NCBI RefSeq assembly: GCF_009695605.1
Contig: NZ_VUNQ01000016.1
Location: 1-64,000, forward strand
DNA length: 64,000 nucleotides
Origin: Tissierella pigra
GTDB lineage: Bacteria > Bacillota > Clostridia > Tissierellales > Tissierellaceae
Direction of reading: 5' to 3'
The position numbers were made by a program, and so were the translations under genes. Every line of letters begins with the position of its first letter. The first letter of the stretch is position 1. Shown here piece after piece: positions 10,096-17,272 of this stretch. Under the pieces are notes generated by a model. That model did no database searches. It saw only the letters and a list, made by a program, of their open reading frames with translations, and was not told where the DNA came from.

Positions 10096-10842
10096 TTATT
10101 TAACATTTATCTTTCTATTTTTTCTAGCAAATTCTTGAAAAGAGTCACATTCTTGAATCCACCTTTGATTCCAATAATTACATTCATATTTATTTTTCAA
10201 AGATTGATATAATTCTATATCTTCATGAACTCCTGTAAACATCTTCTTAAAAAATATAAAAGAATCCTCTAGTAAGTCATTAGAATATCCATAATTGTCC
10301 TCTACTCTTTTAATAAAATCACTAGAACTACTTTCAATAAAACTTTTAAATTCATTCTTTAATCTAGCAAAAATAAAATTATCTAAATTCTTTATCCCTA
10401 ATCCCGATTGTAAGCCCCGAATGTATTTACTCACTACTTCCTGCCCGTTTCCTTCAGTGGTTGTAACTGTAAAACCTAATTTACCTGCATATTCCAATAA
10501 ATGTAAGCTGCTTGAGATCCTGTCTATAAAAGATTTCATAATTCCAGGCAATGCATGAGCATAAACAGGTGTAGAAAATATAATAATATCCGATCTATGA
10601 AGTTTTTCTTTTATTATGTTAAATTCATCTTCTTGGTCAAGTGGACAGAAACCTCGATTAAAGCAATTCATGCATCCATGACAATACTTAATATCATAAT
10701 CATGTAAAAAAATAATCTCTATGCTAAAGTTAAATTTTTCTTTTTTAATTCTTTCTAATAATTCCTTAGTTATTTTATAAGTATATGATTTAGGATTGTT
10801 ACTTCCAACTATAGCCAATATATTATAATCTAATTTTTCCAT
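10096..10842 (-). CDS. Flavodoxin-fold NAD(P)H-dependent oxidoreductase
   Basis: A 248-residue protein of the NADPH-dependent FMN reductase or iron-sulfur flavoprotein group. It begins with an FMN phosphate loop (IVGSNNPKSYT, 11-21), followed by cysteines 54, 57, 60 and 66 (CHGCMNCFNRGFC), then STPVYAHALPGIMKSFIDR, the family's flavin-site segment. It heads the lanC-lanB unit. Some lanthipeptide loci carry reductases that turn dehydroalanine into D-alanine, but the known LanJ types are not of this flavodoxin-like family. A tailoring role is therefore an inference from position. A general flavin-dependent reductase picked up by the locus is the alternative. Confidence 0.8.
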   Translation of the reverse strand: MEKLDYNILAIVGSNNPKSYTYKITKELLERIKKEKFNFSIEIIFLHDYDIKYCHGCMNCFNRGFCPLDQEDEFNIIKEKLHRSDIIIFSTPVYAHALPGIMKSFIDRISSSLHLLEYAGKLGFTVTTTEGNGQEVVSKYIRGLQSGLGIKNLDNFIFARLKNEFKSFIESSSSDFIKRVEDNYGYSNDLLEDSFIFFKKMFTGVHEDIELYQSLKNKYECNYWNQRWIQECDSFQEFARKNRKINVK

Positions 10843-10848
10843 ACTATT

Positions 10849-10899
10849 CTCCTCCTAAAAGCAAAAGTTGAGTCTATAATTTATTATCTTATTATATTA
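10849..10899 (-). repeat. 5' leader shared with the CPBP gene
   Basis: This is the second copy of the leader at 3785-3837, lying just upstream of the reductase start and containing its AGGAGG site. It suggests that the two genes once had, or still have, related promoters or leaders. Confidence 0.55.
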
Positions 10900-11022
10900 A
10901 ATATCCTATTATGACCTGAGTTAGCTCGTTGTGCTAGTTAAAATTTACAAATATAAAAACTCCAACAATTATGTTAATCTATCATTAATATCGACAAAGG
11001 AATTAAGTTAGAAGGATAACAT

Positions 11023-11923
11023 ATGCTAGAGTTTTTTAATAAATATTTTAACAAAGAAGTTACTGATTTAAAAGACTTTATTACAGTCGTTTATATCCTA
11101 ATTGATGACATTTACCAAGAAAATTACTCCAACATACATTAAAGAACGCCACAATATCAAGGATGCTATCCTAAATGATAGTGAAATAATTACCATTAGT
11201 ATCGTTGGTGAATTACTCCTCATTGATTCAGAAAAAGCTTGGTTGGAGTTCTGTATAAAAATCCAAAAGACTTATTTCCAAAATTCTGCAGTAGAACTAT
11301 ATTTAACAGAACCCGCTGGGCTTTACACTCAATGATTGATGAAATCCGTAAACAACTTACCAAAGTTCTAGGATACCAGATAAATCTGTTAGAATTGTAG
11401 ATAGCATTCCTAGTCATGTATGTAAGTTTGATATAACACCTTTTCATAAATATTTTAAGGTTGATGCGACCTATGGATATTGTACCTCCAAAAAAGAAAC
11501 TTATTATGGATTTAAACTACATACTCTTACTACAGTTGATGGTTATGTTATAGATTTTGTCCTTACTCCACCAATATTGATTATAGAGAAGCTATATGGG
11601 AGTTGGTTGAAATCTATGAGCATATAACTATTCTAAGTTATATGGGGTATTCCAATAAACACTTATCTCTAGATTTAGAGACTGGAAAAGAAATTTGGCT
11701 ACTATTTATAAAAATAGATAATGCTAGAAACTCTCATCAAAAATGGATTCGTCAACATATGTTCAAACTCAGAAGACAAATTGAGACCACTTTTTCACAA
11801 TTATCTGGATAACTTAATATCAATAAAATGATGTGGAATAACATAAATCTAAGACATATTAACGAACTTATATTTGAATCATATCTCCAAGTTGCTTTCT
11901 TAATAAGAGGTATCTTTCTTTAA
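11023..11923 (+). pseudogene. IS982-family transposase, degenerate
   Basis: From an ATG at 11023 the frame reads MLEFFNKYFNKEVTDL, then breaks repeatedly. The pieces keep the order of an IS982-type DDE transposase: KERHNIKDAILNDSEIIT, SIVGELLLIDSEKAW, RIVDSIPSHVCKFD, DATYGYC-KKETYYGFKLH, DGYVIDFVLTPPN and a C-terminal QIETTFSQL block. At least three frameshifts or gaps are visible, near 11105, 11360 and 11570, so it cannot be active. It lies between the precursor gene and the lanthipeptide enzyme genes, on the opposite strand, and may have cut the precursor off from its original operon. Confidence 0.85.
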
Positions 11924-12030
11924 AAAATAATTGGTAAATTTATCTAGTCTTAAATTCACTAACACATTAGACTAATTTATTTATATATAATCAAGTAAAG
12001 AGAATTATCTTTTTCATTTTAATTCACTGC

Positions 12031-12084
12031 TTTTCTAACTATTTATCAACAACCCTATTTTCTAACTATTCATCAACAACTCTA
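12031..12084 (-). repeat. 27-bp tandem duplication at the lanA 3' end
   Basis: Copies at 12031-12057 and 12058-12084 differ at only two positions. On the minus strand each encodes a terminal R-V-V-D-(E/K)-stop followed by the start of the next unit, so the precursor's last codons and stop are repeated immediately downstream. Twenty-seven bases is nine codons, so the duplication keeps frame. Confidence 0.9.
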
Positions 12085-12293
12085 CTATTTGCTGAAGTAC
12101 CTGGTCCACATCCTCTATTTCCACCATATGAAGGATTAGGTGGACAATCAGGAATGCTAAGAATAACCTCTGTAATAGGTATACATATTATCGCTGAAAC
12201 ATCCCAAGTATTATAATTTGGAGAAACCTCTCCAGAATGTCTGTTATTTTTTACCTTCTTTAAATCAAGATCAAAATCTTTAAAGTCTCCCAT
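12066..12293 (-). CDS. lanA: Class I lanthipeptide precursor LanA
   Basis: A 75-residue peptide with an AGGAGG site 7 bp before its ATG. Residues 4-11 (FKDFDLDL) contain the F-(N/D)-L-D box that LanB and LanC read in class I leaders such as nisin's. A leader of about 25-30 charged or polar residues is followed by a core with three cysteines (37, 50, 62) and several serines and threonines. S33-AII-C37 has the same spacing as nisin ring A (SISLC), and S46-IPD-C50 could form another four-spaced ring; S55 to C62 could form a third. Thr41, Thr66, Ser67 and Ser70 could stay dehydrated. I do not recognise the core as a known lantibiotic. The tail GPGTSANSRVVDE is unusual. Confidence 0.85.
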   Translation of the reverse strand: MGDFKDFDLDLKKVKNNRHSGEVSPNYNTWDVSAIICIPITEVILSIPDCPPNPSYGGNRGCGPGTSANSRVVDE

Positions 12294-12298
12294 TATTT

Positions 12299-12393
12299 TC
12301 CTCCTTAAATAAAAATTTTTTCGATAATTCTCTTTATCTTAATTTTCTCCCCTGAACATAATTTATATTTATATTTCTAGTCTCAAATCATAA
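12299..12393 (-). promoter_or_regulatory. lanA leader region, repeated at 2773-2868
   Basis: This stretch holds the lanA ribosome binding site (around 12299-12306) and the DNA upstream of it, where its promoter must lie. It is the intact partner of the degenerate repeat at 2773-2868. That it has been preserved twice points to a second, lost precursor gene or a recombination between two copies. Confidence 0.55.
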
Positions 12394-12540
12394 TAATCTT
12401 GTTATTTAGAATCGTCATTAGTAAAAGTATAGTAAAAGAACATATTATTATGTTTTTTGTATTCATTTTCCTATATATTCTCGTTTCCAATACCGCTAAT
12501 GGTTTGTTATTATCTTTTACTATAGATAATAGATATACTA

Positions 12541-12807
12541 AAATCAAATGAAATATAGTCTATATAAGTATGGCCAATCATCATAATAGGTTTTTCATCA
12601 GTTCCAGCTATCCCGCAAACCTCTAGAGGTAACAATTCCATACCCTATGACCCACCATCTGTTATTTGAATATAAAAATCACTTGTGTCAAACCTTCACT
12701 CTTTAAGATATTCTTAAAAGCATTTTTTGCTTCAGCAGTGCCTGCTATTCCTGAATATATCCAATAAATCCATTTGCAAATGGATTTTTAGATAAATTAA
12801 TCTCAAA
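12541..12807 (-). pseudogene. Remnant of a PLP-dependent aminotransferase
   Basis: Reading the minus strand in shifting frames gives NPFANGFIGYI, then GIAGTAEAKNAFKNILKSEG, then DTSDFYIQITDGGS-stop-GMEL, then VCGIAGTDEKPIMMIGHTYI. This order resembles the N-terminal third of a class I/II fold aminotransferase that I recall from bacterial genomes (GTAEAK, ITDGGSQGMEL, VCGPAGS). Frameshifts and a stop show it is dead. The identification rests on memory of the family and should be treated as likely but not certain. Confidence 0.5.
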
Positions 12808-13318
12808 CATCCTTTTTGGTATAATAATAAAAGCAATTATAATTTGTTGCATGGTAATTTCTGCTGCTATTCTAAGTAGGATAAATCCTACTTAATATTT
12901 CTATGCCTACTAATGCTACTAATTTAACTATCATTTATAATAAAATTTCAAACTATAATCATATATCTACTTATCTTCTTCTCTATTCATTCCATATATA
13001 AATGAAAAAAATGATACTTTATCTAACATTTGAGTAATTAATTCAATTGCTCCTTCTGTCTATTAAAGTATCATCTTGTTAATTTCTTTTCAATACAATC
13101 TACAAAACTGGGCATTATTTCTTCAATATTGGACTAGCCATTGAATTTTAGTAATAAAAATAAAATATTATTCCTGCTATAGAAAATAACTCTTTAAATA
13201 TTTTTTCTAAGATAAGTTAGATAAATATAAAAGACACTTCTATCACCTTAAATTCAAGATGAAAAAAAGTGTCTTTTGATATTTTAACTGCTTTACTATA
13301 AATTTAATTTATGAGAAT
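12808..13318. other. Non-coding stretch with gene debris
   Basis: No intact gene is visible. A short minus-strand coding-like piece (TEGAIELITQMLDK) lies around 12970-13065. The 66-bp element at 13087-13152 is described separately. Near 13229-13277 a 9-bp inverted repeat (AAAAGACAC with GTGTCTTTT) encloses about 31 bases, possibly a weak terminator for the gene ending at 13319. Confidence 0.45.
13087..13152. repeat. Short repeat, partner of 14409-14474
   Basis: This 66-bp stretch matches 14409-14474 at about three quarters identity. On the minus strand both can be read as the end of the same protein, (M/P)SFVD(C/W)IE(K/N), so they are probably two remnants of related gene tails in the same orientation. 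Confidence 0.5.
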
Positions 13319-13654
13319 CTATATATACTTTATATTTGCTATAATAACAAGAATCAGTGTTATAAGTTCAATTGAGGCTCCAAATATCATTTTAAAAATT
13401 TGTTTTTTATTATATAAATCTTTTTTATTCTTTAGCCTTCGATTTAAGTCTATTATATTTAATATAAATATAATAGCGAAAACAATAGATGTAATTATTC
13501 TAAATACTTTTTGCACATAGTAACCTATTTCACTATTCCAAATTTCGTTAGAACTAGTTAGAATTAAAGTTGAAAATATTCCCAGGTTAAGATAAAAAAT
13601 TCTATCCTTCAAAGATACTTTAACAAATGATAAATTCTTAATATCTTTTTTCAT
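13319..13654 (-). CDS. Small membrane protein of unknown function
   Basis: I do not recognise this 111-residue protein. It has three likely membrane helices (about residues 22-36, 52-67 and 90-110), with a lysine- and asparagine-rich stretch between the second and third. The start has a strong AGAGAGGAAGG site. It lies 24 bp downstream of the CPBP protease gene at 13679 and on the same strand, so the two are probably cotranscribed. Small membrane proteins beside lanthipeptide genes sometimes give producer immunity, but nothing in the sequence proves that here. Confidence 0.6.
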   Translation of the reverse strand: MKKDIKNLSFVKVSLKDRIFYLNLGIFSTLILTSSNEIWNSEIGYYVQKVFRIITSIVFAIIFILNIIDLNRRLKNKKDLYNKKQIFKMIFGASIELITLILVIIANIKYI

Positions 13655-13678
13655 AGCCTTCCTCTCTACTCTACCCCA

Positions 13679-14332
13679 TTACTTATTTGATTTATATTTT
13701 AATAAAATCTCTTTTACATCAATATTTATTTCATCACCTACTCTAATTTTCCAGTTAGAGTGATATAAAGTTATTATTGCTACTATAAGATATATTATCG
13801 CCATTAGGATTTGTGCTAAGTCTACATTTACTACATTTTTTAATATAGTCATACCCATAAAAACAGTAAATGAATTCTGCATTATATGTAAAATAGTTGT
13901 TACTACAATTGAATTGGTCTTAACTGCAATATATCCATATAATATCCCGAATACTGTAGTATGTACAATTGTAATTATATTGTTATGAAGAATACCAAAT
14001 ATTAATGCTTGAGTTATTATAGCAAATTTGACTCCATATTTTTTTAGTAATCTCAATATTAAATCTCTAAAAACAAATTCTTCTATAAATGGCGAAATTA
14101 AACAAATACGAACACCTGTCCAAAACGTAATGTTAATAGTAGATTTATCGACTTGATATAAAATGCCTTTATACATTGAATATCCTTTAGTATTTAATAT
14201 GAATTCAATTATAATTAAAAATAATAAAATTGTATAAACAGCAGCATGTTGATATATAAATAGTTTAATCATATCTATTGATTTGATATTTTTTCTTTTA
14301 AAGTATTTAATTGGTTCAATATTGTTTTCCAT
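13679..14332 (-). CDS. CPBP-family intramembrane glutamic endopeptidase
   Basis: A 217-residue membrane protease of the CPBP (Abi, CAAX-like) family. It has EE at 84-85 with Arg89 (IEEFVFRD), His116 (FGILH) and His149 (ILHIMQN), which together make the family's active site. It is shorter than the paralogue at 2870-3778, having fewer N- and C-terminal membrane segments. It opens a two-gene unit with the small membrane protein downstream. The two CPBP proteases bracket the lanthipeptide genes, which suggests self-protection or precursor processing; no other leader peptidase gene is visible nearby. That role is inferred. Confidence 0.85.
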   Translation of the reverse strand: MENNIEPIKYFKRKNIKSIDMIKLFIYQHAAVYTILLFLIIIEFILNTKGYSMYKGILYQVDKSTINITFWTGVRICLISPFIEEFVFRDLILRLLKKYGVKFAIITQALIFGILHNNIITIVHTTVFGILYGYIAVKTNSIVVTTILHIMQNSFTVFMGMTILKNVVNVDLAQILMAIIYLIVAIITLYHSNWKIRVGDEINIDVKEILLKYKSNK

Positions 14333-14408
14333 ATCTATGGCCTCTTTTCTTAATTAGATTTTAATATCTTAACACTACGTACTATTAAGCTAACATATGG
14401 CTATATTA

Positions 14409-14474
14409 TTTTCAATCCAATCGACAAAACTAGACATTACCTCTTAATTATTAGGCTGAATTATGGAATTTAAA
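14409..14474. repeat. Short repeat, partner of 13087-13152
   Basis: Second copy of the 66-bp element. On the minus strand it reads MSSFVDWIENNIA followed by a stop, apparently the tail of a lost gene lying between the restriction-modification genes and the CPBP gene. Confidence 0.5.
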
Positions 14475-14480
14475 CAACAA

Positions 14481-14508
14481 AAAAGAGTAGATACTATACT
14501 ACTCTTTT
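14481..14508 (-). terminator. Terminator of the methyltransferase gene
   Basis: A perfect 10-bp stem (AAAAGAGTAG with CTACTCTTTT) and 8-base loop, followed on the minus strand by a T-rich tract. It sits 8 bases past the methyltransferase stop codon. Confidence 0.8.
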
Positions 14509-14516
14509 CTTAATTC

Positions 14517-15617
14517 CTACTCTGCTATAAATAAAATCTCTTCAGTTTTCTTATGTGATAATGCATATTTATAATCAGTCTTTTTTAATTCTCTGATATT
14601 TTTTTTATATTTCTTTAGTAAATTTAATATTTCATCACAGGATGGAATTCCATCTGACCTGTAAGATACCACTAAAATTGAATCTCTATACCTTTTAAAT
14701 AACTTATCAAAGGCATCTAGTATTTCATTCTTTTTAGTCCATGGACTTTCGCCTTTTCCCTTTAATGGCTTATGTTTATACTTTGGAAGAATTTTATTTT
14801 CCCAATTGTCATAGTCTAACATTCCTTCTAAAAAATGATAGTAGTCTAAATAATCTGTACCCACGCCCTTAGATGTAATATAAGGACTATCTATATAGAC
14901 CAAATCAAAATCATAGTCCTCAATTGGTAACTCTAAAACATCATAATTCAAGGATTTACATTCCTGATTATTATCAAACACTGCTCTATTTGCCTCATCT
15001 ACAAAATTAACAAAATGGTCTTTAAATGATTTATCCCATGTGGTTTTATTGCCAAAGCTCCTTTTAACTTCATCTGTCCTTACATAAAGATTAGCCCTAT
15101 GGAACAGATTATAAGGTCTTTTTATTATACATGATTGAAATAATCCAAACCATGCTATTGCTTGTTTATATTCATTGTCTATATTTCTTATATTTGTGAT
15201 AACCATATCTAACCATTGATTTTCTTCCTCTAGAAAAAAAACATCTTTAAAATTATCTTGAATAAAAGATGGATATTTAATATCATGTTTTGCCAATATA
15301 TATTCAATATCATCTTCCTCTAGTTGTTCATGTGTATTCTCAACTAATGCTTTTCCTATTATATAGTTAAATTTTAATATATCATTGTAATACACTTGCT
15401 TTCCTTGCTGTTTAAACATAAAAGAGACGCAGCCTGTTCCACCAAAAGCATCTAATACAGTCCTAAATTTAAAATCTTTAGTGTTAAACCATATCCAGTC
15501 TATTATCTTTGCCTTACTACCTTGAAATCTTGTTGTAGGGAAATAATAGTTCTCAAAGCTTTGACTGTTATTTGCATCTTCAAATTCTTCTACTCCTTTA
15601 AGTATTAACTGCTCTAT
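14517..15617 (-). CDS. N6-adenine DNA methyltransferase of the EcoRV-like system
   Basis: This enzyme should methylate adenine in the site cut by the adjacent endonuclease. The S-adenosylmethionine motif LDAFGGTG (about 55-62), the FQGSK motif (31-35) and the catalytic DSPY (about 243-246, replacing the usual DPPY) are all visible. The first two lie upstream of the first ATG at 15419, so the protein must start earlier. The only initiator-like position is an ATA at 15617, set 4 bases after a strong AGGTGAT site; a stop lies one codon further up. The protein would be 366 residues with an ATA start. Alternatively an ATG has mutated, leaving a poorly expressed gene. It begins 18 bases after the endonuclease stop. 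Confidence 0.8.
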   Translation of the reverse strand: MEQLILKGVEEFEDANNSQSFENYYFPTTRFQGSKAKIIDWIWFNTKDFKFRTVLDAFGGTGCVSFMFKQQGKQVYYNDILKFNYIIGKALVENTHEQLEEDDIEYILAKHDIKYPSFIQDNFKDVFFLEEENQWLDMVITNIRNIDNEYKQAIAWFGLFQSCIIKRPYNLFHRANLYVRTDEVKRSFGNKTTWDKSFKDHFVNFVDEANRAVFDNNQECKSLNYDVLELPIEDYDFDLVYIDSPYITSKGVGTDYLDYYHFLEGMLDYDNWENKILPKYKHKPLKGKGESPWTKKNEILDAFDKLFKRYRDSILVVSYRSDGIPSCDEILNLLKKYKKNIRELKKTDYKYALSHKKTEEILFIAE

Positions 15618-15635
15618 TTAAATCACCTTCCTAAT

Positions 15636-16463
15636 TTACTCCTCATCTTCCACTATTAAATCTTCTTCTTCAACATCTTCAACACTAAGATTGGGAGACT
15701 TTTTCTTATATTCTATATATTCTTTTAAGTTTTTATAGGGTGGCTTACCTTCTTCCATCATATCTTTTGTCATGTAATACATCCAATAATCATCGAATAT
15801 ATCTATTTCTAGCTTTGAAAATGGTCCTTCTCCCTCTTTAAGTTTTTTTATGTTGGTAATGCCTCCAATATTCTTTGTATTTCCAGATCCAGGTCGTGTA
15901 TTTGCTATTTTATACTTTTCCTGTAGTAAGAATTCTATATTCGTCACTACTGAAAGAATATCTTCTATATCCTCTAAAGTATATATTTCTCTTTCATCTA
16001 TAGCTCCATCTTGCTTAGTATAAATAATACCCAATACAAAATGCTTAGAATACTGTTCATAAGGATAAAGTATATTTTTATTACTTTGTCTATTTCTGAA
16101 ATATCCAGTAAATGCTCCCAGTGTAAATCCATTTACAGTAGTATCACTTGTTCTATAAGTTGATTTGATGTCTAATGCATATTTTGTCCCATCTTTGCAT
16201 ATAAAAGTTATATCGGGATAATGATTCTGGTATTCTGCAAGTTCAATCTTTAAGTCATTATCAACTGCAAACTTATGTATAATAGGAAACAACATTAACT
16301 CCATAATCTTGCTTACTACTTTTGTATCAACGGAAATTGTATATATATTTTTATATATATCTATAAATCCTTTCACTGTCCAATCTTTATTATGGGTTTG
16401 CAAAATATTTATATTATCATTGACTGTCGTCAGTAGTTTCATTCTAAATTTTTCAGCTTCCAT
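15636..16463 (-). CDS. Type II restriction endonuclease, EcoRV family
   Basis: The 275-residue protein aligns along its length with EcoRV. Matching blocks include SVDTKVVSKIMEL (EcoRV SDTKVLSTIFEL), QNHYPD, ALDIKSTY (AIDIKTTY), KNILYPYEQY (KNIVYPFDQY) and GSGNTKNIG (GSGNTTNIG). The catalytic set Glu55, Asp84, Asp98 and Lys100 corresponds to EcoRV Glu45, Asp74, Asp90 and Lys92. The recognition loop GSGNT, at 192-196, is identical to the EcoRV loop that reads GATATC, so the same site is the best guess. The C-terminal 15 residues are very acidic. It precedes the methyltransferase in one operon, an order that usually needs tight expression control. Confidence 0.93.
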   Translation of the reverse strand: MEAEKFRMKLLTTVNDNINILQTHNKDWTVKGFIDIYKNIYTISVDTKVVSKIMELMLFPIIHKFAVDNDLKIELAEYQNHYPDITFICKDGTKYALDIKSTYRTSDTTVNGFTLGAFTGYFRNRQSNKNILYPYEQYSKHFVLGIIYTKQDGAIDEREIYTLEDIEDILSVVTNIEFLLQEKYKIANTRPGSGNTKNIGGITNIKKLKEGEGPFSKLEIDIFDDYWMYYMTKDMMEEGKPPYKNLKEYIEYKKKSPNLSVEDVEEEDLIVEDEE

Positions 16464-16552
16464 ATTCCCAATCCCCTTTGTATTCTATGTATTAAGTATT
16501 TTTCAAATAGATATATTAATTATCTTTTTAACTGTAAAATGATCCTTTTTCA

Positions 16553-17227
16553 TTATTCCATCTCTTTAACTAATCTCCACTGTTCCCTAGCCATATCATC
16601 TAAGCCTGGATTCATTTTTGTAGTTGGAAGTTCTATACAAATGCGAAGCCAAGATGAAGCCTTATCTTTCTCACCTATTCTTCTAGATAACTCACCTACT
16701 AAATAGCATAGTTTACTTTCATCCATATTAGTTCCTATTAAAGATTCATTATTATATACATCTATAAAAGTATCTCTTGCTAAAGTTAGAAATCTTATCT
16801 CCTCATCATTTTTTTCACTTAATCTATATAGCCATCCAAGATTTAAGCAAATATTTGCAATTTCAATTTTTTTTGCATTTATTAAATTTGCAGCAAGTAA
16901 TGCTAATTTATAAGTCTCTATTGATTCTTCTAAATTCCTTATTCCACCAAAATCTCTTTTATACCATTTAGGAGATATATTCTTTCTAATTATTTCTATT
17001 TCGCTAGGTTTAATATCTTCAAATCTAGTTTCTAAAGCTCCATATCCACAATGGGGACATACAAACACACTATATTTTATAGGATTTTCCGTGCTATAAT
17101 GATTTAAAAAGTCCTCATCCCTTTTTATAAGCCTTAATCTCGATGTCCTTACTTTTTTAGTTGTAAATTCTCTTTTACATATAGGACAATTCACTTTTTT
17201 ATCAAATAATTCATTGGTTTCTGACAC
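16553..17227 (-). CDS. DUF2225 family protein
   Basis: A 224-residue soluble protein of the DUF2225 family, common in clostridia. The N-terminus holds two CxxC pairs (CPICKREF and CPHCGYGALE), probably binding zinc. The rest is helical and TPR-like (KLALLAANLINA, ICLNLGWLYRLS, YLVGELSRRIG). A GTG start at 17227 is set by a GGTGGAG site. Its biochemical role is unknown. It lies upstream of the restriction genes on the same strand, but with about 90 bases between them. Confidence 0.85.
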   Translation of the reverse strand: MSETNELFDKKVNCPICKREFTTKKVRTSRLRLIKRDEDFLNHYSTENPIKYSVFVCPHCGYGALETRFEDIKPSEIEIIRKNISPKWYKRDFGGIRNLEESIETYKLALLAANLINAKKIEIANICLNLGWLYRLSEKNDEEIRFLTLARDTFIDVYNNESLIGTNMDESKLCYLVGELSRRIGEKDKASSWLRICIELPTTKMNPGLDDMAREQWRLVKEME

Positions 17228-17272
17228 TTACTACTCCACCTTTCTATAATTATACCTAATCATATTATATCA

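Noticed and set aside
12031-12084. Possible CRISPR-like repeat pair
   Set aside because: Two directly adjoining 27-bp copies without spacers; they are a tandem duplication of the lanA end.
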